Positions 1-5,149 of a stretch of DNA of 8,786 nt are shown here, one piece after another. The notes beneath the pieces were generated by a model. The model did not search any database and was not told the DNA's origin. It saw only the letters and a list, made by a program, of their open reading frames with translations. How positions within the stretch are numbered: the first letter of the stretch is position 1; every line of letters begins with the position of its first letter. The position numbers were made by a program, and so were the translations under genes. The DNA lies in the NCBI GenBank assembly GCA_937967345.1, contig CALBTN010000294.1, forward strand, positions 1 through 8,786, written 5' to 3'. Source of the DNA: an uncultured Rubrivivax sp. (lineage in GTDB: Bacteria; Pseudomonadota; Gammaproteobacteria; Burkholderiales; Burkholderiaceae_C).

Positions 1-315
1 GGCCAGGCCGGCGGCCAGGGCATCGGCCATCTGCTGCGCGCTGCCGCCCTTGGCGGCGATCGGCAGCATCCGGTGCTGCCGCAGCAGCGCGACCAGCGCC
101 GCGAAGTCGATCGCCTCGGCGGTGTCGCGCACCGGCGTCAGATCGATCGCCACCGGATCGTTGTCGAACAACTCCGGCGTGGCGCCGATGCGCTCTTCGA
201 GGTCTGCGCCCAGCCGCGCCAGGTCGGTCGTCTTGAGCACCACCGACACCAGGGTCAGCGCGGCGCTCCTGAGCGCGAAGGCGGCGGTGGTGCCGGAGCG
301 GGGAACAACAGCCAT
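1..315 (-). CDS. minC: Septum site-determining protein MinC, N-terminal part (cut by window edge)
   Basis: MinC blocks FtsZ polymerisation away from midcell, acting at the membrane with MinD. The frame is open from the ATG at 315 to the left edge (105 codons), so only the N-terminal FtsZ-inhibiting domain (MinC_N) is visible; the C-terminal beta-helix that binds MinD lies outside. Recognition rests on three stretches: FALRSAALTLVSVVLKTTDL at residues 13-32, the ATPELFDNDPVAIDLTPV stretch at 45-62, and IDFAALVALLRQHRMLPIAA at 69-88. These match the usual beta-strand/helix pattern of betaproteobacterial MinC. No strong ribosome binding site precedes the ATG, but no better start is in frame nearby. 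In this group minC usually heads minCDE, so minD and minE are expected to the left. It diverges from the glycine-zipper gene at 532. Confidence 0.85.
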   Translation of the reverse strand, partial: MAVVPRSGTTAAFALRSAALTLVSVVLKTTDLARLGADLEERIGATPELFDNDPVAIDLTPVRDTAEAIDFAALVALLRQHRMLPIAAKGGSAQQMADALAAGLA

Positions 316-531
316 GAACGCAGGGCGAAAAGGTCGCGAGTTTAACGGCCAGCGCTGGCCCACCGGCCCGGCGGGCTCGCGCCGGCGGCCGGGCGATACA
401 AGCCGATTCGCACCGACACAAGCTGTCACCGCAAAAGCGGCTCGCGGCGGCAGCGCGAGCGCTTGCGCGGCCGACAATCGGGCATCGGCGTGCGGCAACG
501 GGCACGCCACCCGATTGGAGAGCGATTGAAG
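316..531. other. Divergent intergenic region between minC and the glycine-zipper gene
   Basis: This 216-bp spacer must hold the promoters of two divergent genes. I found no convincing -35/-10 pair on either strand. A short hairpin, CCGC-AAAA-GCGG, lies at 429-440, and a good ribosome binding site, GGAGAG, at 517-522 serves the plus-strand gene. No RNA gene or mobile remnant is visible. Confidence 0.4.
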
Positions 532-1083
532 ATGGACAAGTCGATGATCAAGGGCATCGCCGTCGGCGGCGTGGCCGCGGTGGTGCTGGGCGCGGGTGCG
601 GTGACGGGCTTCAACAGGCTGGGCAAGCCGCAGGTGGCCGAGGTAGTGGCGGTGACGGAGGTGACCGAGACGGTGGTCACGCCGCGCGAGCATTGCCAGG
701 ACGTGCAGGTGCAGCGCCAGGCGCCGGTCCAGGACCCGCACCGCATCGCCGGCACCGCGATCGGCGCGGTGGCCGGCGGCCTGCTGGGCAACACCATCGG
801 CGGCGGCAAGGGCAAGACCGTGGCCACCGTCGGCGGCGCGGCGGCCGGCGGCTACGCCGGCAACCAGGTGCAGGCGAGCATGCAGCGCAACGACGTCACG
901 ACCAGCGTGGAGCGCCGCTGCAAGACGGTGAACGACAAGTCGCGCAAGCTGGTCGGCTACGACGTCAGCTACCGCCTGGACGGCAAGGACGGCACGGTGC
1001 GCACCAGCTTCAAGCCCGGCCCCACGCTGCCGGTGCGCGATGGCCAGGTGGTCACCACGCCGCCGTCCGAAGCCAAGTCGTAA
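532..1083 (+). CDS. Glycine-zipper 2TM domain envelope protein
   Basis: This 183-residue protein has a short basic N-terminus (MDKSMIK) and one hydrophobic segment at about residues 8-27, a likely signal anchor. A variable linker follows. At about 71-112 is a glycine-rich block with small-residue spacing (AGTAIGAVAGGLLGNTIGGG, then VGGAAAGGYAGNQV), which is the glycine-zipper 2TM domain (Rick_17kDa_Anti family). The C-terminal 70 residues are polar and include a CKTVNDKSRKLVGYDVSYRL stretch typical of these proteins. There is no lipobox cysteine near the N-terminus, so it is probably not a lipoprotein. The family is associated with the outer membrane and cell envelope; the exact role is unknown. 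The ATG at 532 was chosen because GGAGAG (517-522) lies 9 bp upstream; an in-frame TTG at 463 adds a non-conserved basic stretch. It appears monocistronic. Confidence 0.85.
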   Translation: MDKSMIKGIAVGGVAAVVLGAGAVTGFNRLGKPQVAEVVAVTEVTETVVTPREHCQDVQVQRQAPVQDPHRIAGTAIGAVAGGLLGNTIGGGKGKTVATVGGAAAGGYAGNQVQASMQRNDVTTSVERRCKTVNDKSRKLVGYDVSYRLDGKDGTVRTSFKPGPTLPVRDGQVVTTPPSEAKS

Positions 1084-1312
1084 CCGTCGCACCGGCAGCC
1101 GGGCCGCCAGCCACGCCGCGCCGCGCCGCGCCGCGCCGGCCCGTTGCCCAGCCGCGTTGATCGCGGTGCCGCTCGATCGCTACAGGCGGCCGCGGGCGTC
1201 GGCTCAAGGCTGCACCGGCGCCCGGGGCGATGGCGCGAGAACCCCGAAGGCCGGCGGGGGTGCCGTGCCCCGGCGCGCCGGGCAGCGTGCGCGGCGGTGT
1301 CAGACTCGGCCC
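1084..1312 (+). other. GC-rich intergenic region before the antiporter
   Basis: This 229-bp spacer starts with a small dyad (CCGGC-A-GCCGG, 1092-1102) that could form a weak hairpin after the glycine-zipper gene. It then holds a pentanucleotide tandem repeat at 1114-1138. The only promoter-like match I saw, TTGATC at 1157-1162 with a poor TACAGG at 1181-1186, is too weak to call. The upstream extension of the antiporter frame through this spacer is arginine/alanine-rich and looks non-coding. Confidence 0.4.
1114..1138 (+). repeat. CGCCG pentanucleotide tandem repeat, 5 copies
   Basis: Five perfect head-to-tail copies of CGCCG are present. The tract is intergenic, 31 bp after the glycine-zipper stop and about 175 bp before the antiporter start. 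Such tracts can vary in copy number by slippage, but five units is short and no promoter spacing clearly depends on it here. Confidence 0.7.
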
Positions 1313-3010
1313 ATGCACACCGTCGACGTCGTGTTGCTGGTGGTGCTGCTGGGTGCGCTGACCGGCATCGTCGCGCGCTACATGCGCGCCATTCCGCTGC
1401 CGCTGATCCAGATCGCGCTGGGCGCGCTGTTGTCGTGGCCGCGCCAGGGCCTGCACATCGCCTTCGATCCGGACCTGTTTCTCGCGCTGTTCATCCCGCC
1501 GCTGCTGTTCGCCGACGGCTGGCGCATCCCGAAGCGCGAGTTCTTCGCGTTGCGCTTGCCGATCCTGCGGCTCGCACTGGGCCTGGTGCTGTTCACCGTG
1601 CTCGGGCTGGGCGCGCTGATCCACTGGCTGATCCCCGACATTCCGCTCAGCGTGGCCTTCGCGCTGGCCGCGGTGGTGTCGCCCACCGATGCGGTGGCCG
1701 TGGCCGCGATCACGCGCAACCTGGGCATGCCGCCGCGCACGCTGCTGCTGCTGCAGGGCGAGTCGCTGCTCAACGACGCGTCGGGCCTGGTGGCGCTGAA
1801 GTTCGCGGTGGCCGCCACGCTGACCGGCGCGTTCTCGTGGCCGGCGGCGGTGCGCGAGTTCCTGTGGCTGGCCCTGGGCGGCCTGGCGCTGGGCGCGCTG
1901 CTCGGTTGGGGCTTCGCCGCCGCGCGCGACGCCGTCACGCGCCGGGTCGGCGATGTCGCGGCCACGCAGCTGGTGCTGCTGCTGGTGCTGCTGCCGTTTG
2001 CCGCCTACATGCTGGCCGACCGCGCCGGCGTGTCGGGCATCCTGGCCGCGGTGGCGGCCGGGGTCACCACCAACTTCGCCGACCTGCGCCGCAGCGCCTT
2101 CATCGCCGAGCGCATGCAAAGCGAAGGCGCCTGGACCATGATGGAAGCGGCCTTCAACGGCGCGGTGTTCCTGCTGCTGGGGCTGCAGCTGCCGTCGATC
2201 ATCGGCGGTGCGCTCGACGCCGCGGGCCAGCGCTGGTGGCTGCCGCTGGGCCAGGCGGTGGCGATCAGCCTGGGCCTGCTCGGTCTGCGCTTCATCTGGC
2301 TGTGGCTGGCCGTTCGCGGCCGGCTGCAGCGCGACGGCCAACGCCCGCCGGCGATGTTGACGCTGTGCACCACGCTGGCCGGCATCCGCGGTGCGGTGAC
2401 GCTGGCCGGCGCGCTGTCGGTGCCCTTGCTGATGAGCGATGGTTCGGCCTTTCCGGCGCGCGAGCAGCTGGTGTTCCTGGCCACCGGCACGATCCTGTGC
2501 ACGCTGGTGATCGGCAGCATCGGCCTGCCCTTGGCGCTGAGCCGGCTGCCGCCGGCCGGCGAGCCGGTCGTGGCCCGCGAGGAGCGCCAAGCCCGGCTCG
2601 CCGCGTGCCGTGCCGCGATTGCCTTTCTCGTGCAGCCCGCGCGCGCACCGCGCGACGCCGCGGCCGAGCAGTTGAGCCAGGAGAAGGAAGCCGCCGGGCG
2701 GCTGACGCAGGACTACCGCAAGCGCATCGACCTGCTCGACGAGCCCGAGGCCGCGCAAACGCCCGAGGCGCAGGCCGAATCGCCCGAGGCGGTGCGCGAA
2801 CGCCGCCAGCGCTACCTGGTGGAGATGGAGTTGCGCTTGCAGACCTTGCGCATCGAGCGCGAGACGCTGTACGCCGAGCGCCATGCGCAGCGCATCAACG
2901 ACGAATCGCTGCGCACGCTGGTGGCCGAGCTCGACCTGAGCGAAGTGGCGCTGCGCAACCGCGTGGCGGCGGCGCGCCGCTCTTTGGGCCTGCCCAAAGG
3001 CCCGGCCTGA
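1313..3010 (+). CDS. CPA1-family Na+/H+ antiporter (NhaP/YjcE type)
   Basis: This 565-residue inner-membrane protein exchanges cytoplasmic Na+ (or K+) for H+ in pH and salt homeostasis. About a dozen hydrophobic segments fill residues 4-420. The family ion-binding motifs are intact: SPTDAVAV at 123-130 and the GESLLNDASG block at 149-158, whose adjacent N154-D155 pair matches the ion-binding Asn-Asp of CPA1 antiporters. The LCTTLAGIRGAVTLAGAL stretch further on is also typical. From about residue 425 to the end is a hydrophilic, Glu/Arg/Gln-rich, probably coiled-coil cytoplasmic domain of about 140 residues, as in the YjcE-like group (about 550 residues). The ATG at 1313 directly precedes the first membrane helix. 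It has only a weak ribosome binding site, and upstream in-frame sequence is not membrane-like. The gene stands alone. Ion specificity (Na+ or K+) cannot be read from the sequence. Confidence 0.9.
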   Translation: MHTVDVVLLVVLLGALTGIVARYMRAIPLPLIQIALGALLSWPRQGLHIAFDPDLFLALFIPPLLFADGWRIPKREFFALRLPILRLALGLVLFTVLGLGALIHWLIPDIPLSVAFALAAVVSPTDAVAVAAITRNLGMPPRTLLLLQGESLLNDASGLVALKFAVAATLTGAFSWPAAVREFLWLALGGLALGALLGWGFAAARDAVTRRVGDVAATQLVLLLVLLPFAAYMLADRAGVSGILAAVAAGVTTNFADLRRSAFIAERMQSEGAWTMMEAAFNGAVFLLLGLQLPSIIGGALDAAGQRWWLPLGQAVAISLGLLGLRFIWLWLAVRGRLQRDGQRPPAMLTLCTTLAGIRGAVTLAGALSVPLLMSDGSAFPAREQLVFLATGTILCTLVIGSIGLPLALSRLPPAGEPVVAREERQARLAACRAAIAFLVQPARAPRDAAAEQLSQEKEAAGRLTQDYRKRIDLLDEPEAAQTPEAQAESPEAVRERRQRYLVEMELRLQTLRIERETLYAERHAQRINDESLRTLVAELDLSEVALRNRVAAARRSLGLPKGPA

Positions 3011-3029
3011 GCCCGGCCCGGGTCGGGCT
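3010..3029 (+). terminator. Hairpin between convergent genes, possible bidirectional terminator
   Basis: AGCCCG (3010-3015) pairs with CGGGCT (3024-3029), and the stem extends through a G-T and a C-G pair to a CCGG tetraloop. It begins on the last base of the antiporter stop codon and lies 27 bp beyond the stop of the convergent minus-strand gene. No T-run follows on either strand, so intrinsic termination is unproven; position and symmetry are the main support. Confidence 0.4.
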
Positions 3030-3056
3030 CGAGCGGGCCGTGTGCGCCGCCGCGGC

Positions 3057-3836
3057 TCAGCGCGGCGCCGCCTTCAGCTCGTGCACCACGCGCAGTGTCT
3101 CGACGCTGACGCGCACCACGCGCGCCAGCAGGTCGATAACGCGCTGCTTGTGGTCGGCGAAGCGGTAGGTGTCGAACTTCTCGCGGATCGTCGGGTCGCG
3201 CGGCTTCTTCTCCTTGTGCTGGTCGAGCACCCAGTCGATCGCGCAGCGGTTGCCGAGCCGATAGCCCCAGGCCTCGTGCGGCACGCCGGCGAGCACCGTC
3301 TCGCTGTCGATCACGATGCGCCCGGCCTCGGGCTCGGACTTCAGGATGCAGCGCGGCGCCTGGCCGGCGGCGCGCGCCTTGTCGTCCGGTGTGTCGGTGC
3401 GCGCCAGCGGCCAGGGCTCGACCGCCTCGTAGCCGATGTGCAGCTCCATCAACTCGCGGCCCCAGTCGGCCCAGCGCCAGAAGTCGGCGCGCAGGCTGCC
3501 GTACAGCGGGACGCGCGGGAACTCGCGCTTCAGGTTCAGCGCGTACTTGTCGCGGTAGACCGGGTCGTGCAGCAGCGCGCCGTCGACGTAGCGGCGATCC
3601 TTCGTTGCGGTGTCGAGCTCGTACTCGGGCACGAAGACCAGGTCGTGCTGGCGCCCCCAGGCCTTGAGCAGGTCCTTGAAGGCTTCGCGCAGCACGCTCT
3701 CGCGCCGGCTGCCGCTGGCCTGGCGCAGCCGTGCCAGCTCGCTCAGGTAGTTGCCGATCAGGGTCTGGCTCAAGTTCTTCCTCTGCCGCCCGGTGGCGCC
3801 CGATGGGCGATCAAGGGCTCTCGATGCGTGGATCAC
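3057..3836 (-). CDS. Internally deleted Type ISP restriction-modification enzyme remnant
   Basis: This 259-codon open frame joins two parts normally more than a thousand residues apart in Type ISP (LlaGI/LlaBIII-like) single-chain restriction-modification enzymes. Residues about 28-89 match the start of the N-terminal nuclease domain (NYLSELARLR, VFVPEYELDTATKDRRYVDG). From about residue 90 the sequence is the extreme C-terminal target-recognition end (DPVYRDKYALNLKREFPRVP, RLGNRCAIDWVLDQHKEKKP, IREKFDTYRFADHKQRVIDL). The WEAKD-type nuclease residues, helicase motifs and the methyltransferase NPPY region are absent. No restriction or modification activity is expected. The longest start is GTG at 3836, overlapping the toxin gene's end by 26 bp. 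A TTG at 3773 preceded by AGAGGAAG (3777-3784) would start nearer the conserved region. It is probably co-transcribed with the toxin-antitoxin pair. Treat as a pseudogene that has stayed open. Identification is from recalled family motifs, not a search. Confidence 0.8.
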   Translation of the reverse strand: MIHASRALDRPSGATGRQRKNLSQTLIGNYLSELARLRQASGSRRESVLREAFKDLLKAWGRQHDLVFVPEYELDTATKDRRYVDGALLHDPVYRDKYALNLKREFPRVPLYGSLRADFWRWADWGRELMELHIGYEAVEPWPLARTDTPDDKARAAGQAPRCILKSEPEAGRIVIDSETVLAGVPHEAWGYRLGNRCAIDWVLDQHKEKKPRDPTIREKFDTYRFADHKQRVIDLLARVVRVSVETLRVVHELKAAPR

Positions 3837-4266
3837 CCGGCTGGGCCAGCGCCTGGAAATCGCGCTGGTCCAGCGTCAGCACGCGCACGGCGCCGGCCTT
3901 GCGTGCCGCCGCCAGATGCAGCAGATCGTAGACCGCGCCGCCGCGCACGCCCCGGGCATCGGCCGCCTGCAGCGCGGCCATCACTTCCTTGCCGTTCAGC
4001 GACACCAGTTGCACGAAGGGCAGCACGCTGTCCTCGAGCAGGCCGGCCGCCGCCGCCGGGCGCAGCCGCCGGCCGTGCCGGCCGCCGGTCAGGATCGAGA
4101 AGGTCTCGGCCAGCGCGTGCGCGCAGAGCCAATGGCCGCCCTGCGCGAGCAGCCGGTCGCAGGCCGCGTGGCGGGCTTCGTCGGGGTCGAGCGACGCCAG
4201 CACGACCGAGGTGTCGAGCAGCGCGCGCTCCGGTCGGGCTTGCGACCGCGCGGGAGCGGCACTCAT
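3811..4266 (-). CDS. PIN-domain toxin, VapC-like ribonuclease
   Basis: This 151-residue protein has the PIN fold, the metal-dependent RNase domain of VapC toxins, which usually cut tRNA or rRNA to stop translation. The acidic active-site residues are in place: D18 in LLDTSVVLASL, E54 in AHALAETFSIL, D114 in GAVYDLLHLAAAR, and D133 (with D136 near) in VRVLTLDQRDF. Catalysis therefore looks intact. The ATG at 4266 was chosen because it overlaps the upstream antitoxin stop as ATGA (4266-4263), the usual translational coupling in vapBC operons. The open frame extends further upstream, but that stretch is the antitoxin gene in another frame. Length is normal for the family. Downstream it runs into the Type ISP remnant. 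Confidence 0.85.
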   Translation of the reverse strand: MSAAPARSQARPERALLDTSVVLASLDPDEARHAACDRLLAQGGHWLCAHALAETFSILTGGRHGRRLRPAAAAGLLEDSVLPFVQLVSLNGKEVMAALQAADARGVRGGAVYDLLHLAAARKAGAVRVLTLDQRDFQALAQPGDPRIESP

Positions 4267-4532
4267 CGCCGGCCGCGCGGCCGCGACTGGGCGCTGCGCT
4301 CGGCGCGCGTGGCCGCGGCGGCGTCCACAGGCTTGCCGGTGGGCAGCAGCACGCGGCGGCGGCTGGGCGCCAGCGCCGTGGGCGCGTCGTCCTCGGGCTC
4401 GGGTGTCAGCTCGATGCGTTCGGCCACCACCGCCAGCCGCAGCCGCGAGCCCGGGTGCAGATTGAGCAAGCGGCGCGTTTCGCTGGGCAGCACCACGCGC
4501 CCGGCGCGGTCGATGGTCAGGGCGGTCTTCAT
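4263..4532 (-). CDS. AbrB/MazE-fold antitoxin (VapB-like)
   Basis: This 89-residue protein starts with a swapped-hairpin SpoVT/AbrB DNA-binding domain at residues 1-45 (MKTALTIDRAGRVVLPSETR, then LNLHPGSRLRLAVV). A polar, proline- and arginine-rich tail follows, which would wrap the toxin. As the first gene of the pair, with an ATGA overlap to the PIN toxin, it should neutralise the toxin and, with it, repress their promoter. The ATG at 4532 gives the typical family N-terminus; a TTG at 4565 would add eleven unconserved residues. Neither start has a clear Shine-Dalgarno sequence. Upstream lie a candidate promoter (4588-4616) and a 12-bp-period box array (4544-4596), a possible operator. Confidence 0.82.
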   Translation of the reverse strand: MKTALTIDRAGRVVLPSETRRLLNLHPGSRLRLAVVAERIELTPEPEDDAPTALAPSRRRVLLPTGKPVDAAAATRAERSAQSRPRGRR

Positions 4533-4543
4533 GGGCGGGTTTG

Positions 4544-4596
4544 TGGCAAATTGAATGGCAGCCAACGTGGCAAGATGTGCGGCAGGCAGTATGGCA
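4544..4596 (-). repeat. Five TGGCA/TGCCA boxes at exact 12-bp spacing, possible antitoxin operator
   Basis: On the plus strand TGGCA occurs at 4544, 4556, 4568 and 4592, with CGGCA at 4580 completing the 12-bp register. A poorer TGGGC at 4532 may be a sixth copy overlapping the antitoxin start. The seven bases between boxes are not conserved, which argues for protein-binding half-sites rather than sequence duplication. The array covers the -10 box, start point and 5' leader of the presumed antitoxin transcript. That is where an AbrB-fold antitoxin would autorepress. The regulator assignment is inference. Confidence 0.55.
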
Positions 4597-4616
4597 CGCT
4601 GCCCGCCCGCACTGAA
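4588..4616 (-). promoter_or_regulatory. Candidate sigma70 promoter of the antitoxin-toxin operon
   Basis: Reading the minus strand, TTCAGT (4616-4611) and CATACT (4593-4588) are separated by 17 bp, moderate matches to -35 and -10. Transcription would start near 4581, about 50 bp upstream of the antitoxin ATG. The -10 box overlaps the outermost TGCCA box of the 12-bp array, so a protein on the array would block it. Confidence 0.4.
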
Positions 4617-4649
4617 GCCGCCGCCGCGGCCAGCGATCGCGGCATGACG

Positions 4650-4669
4650 TTGACGCCATATGGTGTCAA
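4650..4669 (+). promoter_or_regulatory. 20-bp near-perfect palindromic operator over the -35 and spacer
   Basis: TTGACGCCATATGGTGTCAA is a palindrome with only one mismatched pair (G4655 against T4664). It covers the whole -35 box and most of the promoter spacer, so a bound dimer would exclude RNA polymerase. The adjacent XRE-type HTH protein is the natural candidate for autorepression, as with antitoxins of HigA type. The link between this site and that protein is inference. Confidence 0.65.
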
Positions 4670-4678
4670 GGGCATAAT
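4650..4678 (+). promoter_or_regulatory. Strong sigma70-type promoter for the HTH (and perhaps nspC) transcript
   Basis: TTGACG (4650-4655) and CATAAT (4673-4678) each match the -35 and -10 consensus at five of six bases and are spaced by the optimal 17 bp. This is the best promoter in the window. Transcription should start near 4685. An AAAGGA at 4700-4705 lies 7 bp before the ATG at 4713, completing a standard expression signal. Confidence 0.65.
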
Positions 4679-4683
4679 CCGCC

Positions 4684-4696
4684 GCCCAGCCTGGGC
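4684..4696 (+). promoter_or_regulatory. Second dyad at the predicted transcription start
   Basis: GCCCAG-C-CTGGGC is a perfect 13-bp palindrome with a one-base centre. It begins at about +1 of the plus-strand promoter, and its centre lies 30.5 bp (about three helical turns) from the centre of the 20-bp palindrome. It could be a second binding site on the same DNA face, or a short 5' RNA hairpin. Confidence 0.35.
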
Positions 4697-4712
4697 CTGA
4701 AAGGATGCCGAC

Positions 4713-4838
4713 ATGGTGGTGAGGCGCGGTGGCCGGGCCGTGGCAGGCCCGGCGGCGCCAGTGCTGCTGACGGCGCCAACGCTGCCGATGCCGCCAACGG
4801 CGCCCGCGCCGCCGATGCCGCGCCGCACGCCACCTTGA
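4713..4838 (+). CDS. 41-codon ORF at the promoter-proximal start, possibly the frameshifted 5' end of the HTH gene
   Basis: An ATG with a good ribosome binding site (AAAGGA, 4700-4705, 7 bp away) follows the strong promoter. It opens a 41-residue frame ending in TGA at 4836-4838, which overlaps the TTG at 4835 of the HTH frame. The product is Pro/Ala/Arg-rich and resembles no family I know. The 9-residue repeat pattern is regular in the HTH frame (GASAAD, GANAADAAN, GARAADAAP) rather than in this one. So either this is a leader peptide coupled to the HTH by a TTGA overlap, or a one-base indel has separated the true start codon from the HTH frame. Confidence 0.3.
   Translation: MVVRRGGRAVAGPAAPVLLTAPTLPMPPTAPAPPMPRRTPP
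4754..4825 (+). repeat. GGCGCC-headed repeat, 18 + 27 + 27 bp
   Basis: GGCGCC recurs at 4754, 4772 and 4799. Each copy heads a unit of similar sequence, and the last two are 27 bp long and share a GCCGATGCCGC core. In the HTH frame they read as 9-residue Ala-rich units, GA(S/N/R)AADAA(N/P), with the first shortened to six. The segment ends two codons before ATLKDLRK, where homology to HTH antitoxins begins, so it probably replaced or expanded the original N-terminus. Confidence 0.6.
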
Positions 4839-5104
4839 AGGACCTGCGCAAGAGCACCCGGCACACGCAGGAAGACCTCGCGGCCGCGCTCGGCGTCGGC
4901 CAGGACACCATCTCCCGACTCGAGCACCGCAGCGACATGTTGCTTTCCACCTTGCGCCACTACATCGAAAGCGTCGGCGGCCAGCTCGACCTGGTGGCGA
5001 CCTTCCCGGGGCAGCCGCCGGTGATCATCGACCCGCTCGGCGACGGCAAGCGCAAAGAGGCCAAGCGCCGCCGGCGCGCGCTGCGCGCGCTCGGCAGCCC
5101 CTAG
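4835..5104 (+). CDS. XRE-family helix-turn-helix regulator, orphan HigA-like antitoxin, start uncertain
   Basis: The frame encodes at least 89 residues. The HTH lies at about residues 11-30 (TQEDLAAALGVGQDTISRLE), followed by the family signature RSDMLLSTLRHYIESVGGQL and a beta-strand-like end (LDLVATFPGQPPVIID), then a basic tail (KRKEAKRRRR). This matches small XRE antitoxins that normally follow a RelE/HigB-type toxin gene. No such toxin is present, and the usual 20-30 residues before TLKDLR are missing or replaced by Ala-rich repeats. No ATG or GTG is in frame back to the promoter. TTG at 4835 has no ribosome binding site; CTG at 4697 is the only other in-frame candidate in the transcript. 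It probably binds the 20-bp palindrome at 4650. nspC starts 45 bp after its stop on the same strand. Confidence 0.7.
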   Translation: MKDLRKSTRHTQEDLAAALGVGQDTISRLEHRSDMLLSTLRHYIESVGGQLDLVATFPGQPPVIIDPLGDGKRKEAKRRRRALRALGSP

Positions 5105-5113
5105 CCCCAACCT

Positions 5114-5126
5114 GGTCTCCCAGACC
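5114..5126 (+). other. Small dyad GGTCT-CCC-AGACC in the HTH-nspC spacer
   Basis: A perfect 5-bp inverted repeat with a CCC loop lies 10 bp after the HTH stop and 24 bp before the nspC start. It lacks a T-run and is too short for a confident terminator; it may be a weak hairpin or protein site. No promoter is evident in this 45-bp spacer. Confidence 0.25.
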
Positions 5127-5149
5127 TCGAACCGCGGCCCCGGCGCTCG

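Larger units (their letters stand above)
4533..4834. other. Divergent control region between the toxin-antitoxin operon and the HTH/polyamine genes
   Basis: About 300 bp without a secure gene. From left to right it holds the 12-bp box array and minus-strand promoter, then a 20-bp palindrome inside a strong plus-strand promoter. A second dyad lies at the predicted plus-strand start, followed by an AAAGGA ribosome binding site with an ATG at 4713. It ends in a low-complexity segment with 9-codon periodicity that runs into the HTH gene. Confidence 0.6.

Noticed and set aside
1157..1186. TTGATC ... TACAGG promoter-like pair before the antiporter
   Set aside because: The -10 matches at only three of six bases with an 18-bp spacer; not distinguishable from chance.
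1052..2884. Long minus-strand frame opposite the antiporter
   Set aside because: Gln/Arg/His-rich composition without motifs, fully antisense to a gene with intact family motifs; a bias artefact.
1144..3168. Plus-strand frame overlapping the antiporter in another register
   Set aside because: Ala/Arg/Gly-rich shadow of the antiporter frame, which alone shows membrane helices and ion-binding motifs.
4544..4596. CRISPR or plasmid-type iteron array
   Set aside because: The repeats are only 5 bp with 7-bp spacers, far too short for CRISPR, and no replication gene is nearby; an operator fits better.
4267..4659. Upstream extension of the toxin frame containing a CHTACRTSCHVGCHSICH cysteine-histidine pattern
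   Set aside because: The Cys/His periodicity is the translated image of the 12-bp TGCC box array in non-coding DNA; the toxin starts at 4266 with an ATGA overlap.
3042..4700. Long plus-strand frame across the Type ISP remnant, toxin and antitoxin
   Set aside because: Antisense to three recognisable genes; low-complexity Ala/Arg/Gly product with no domain.
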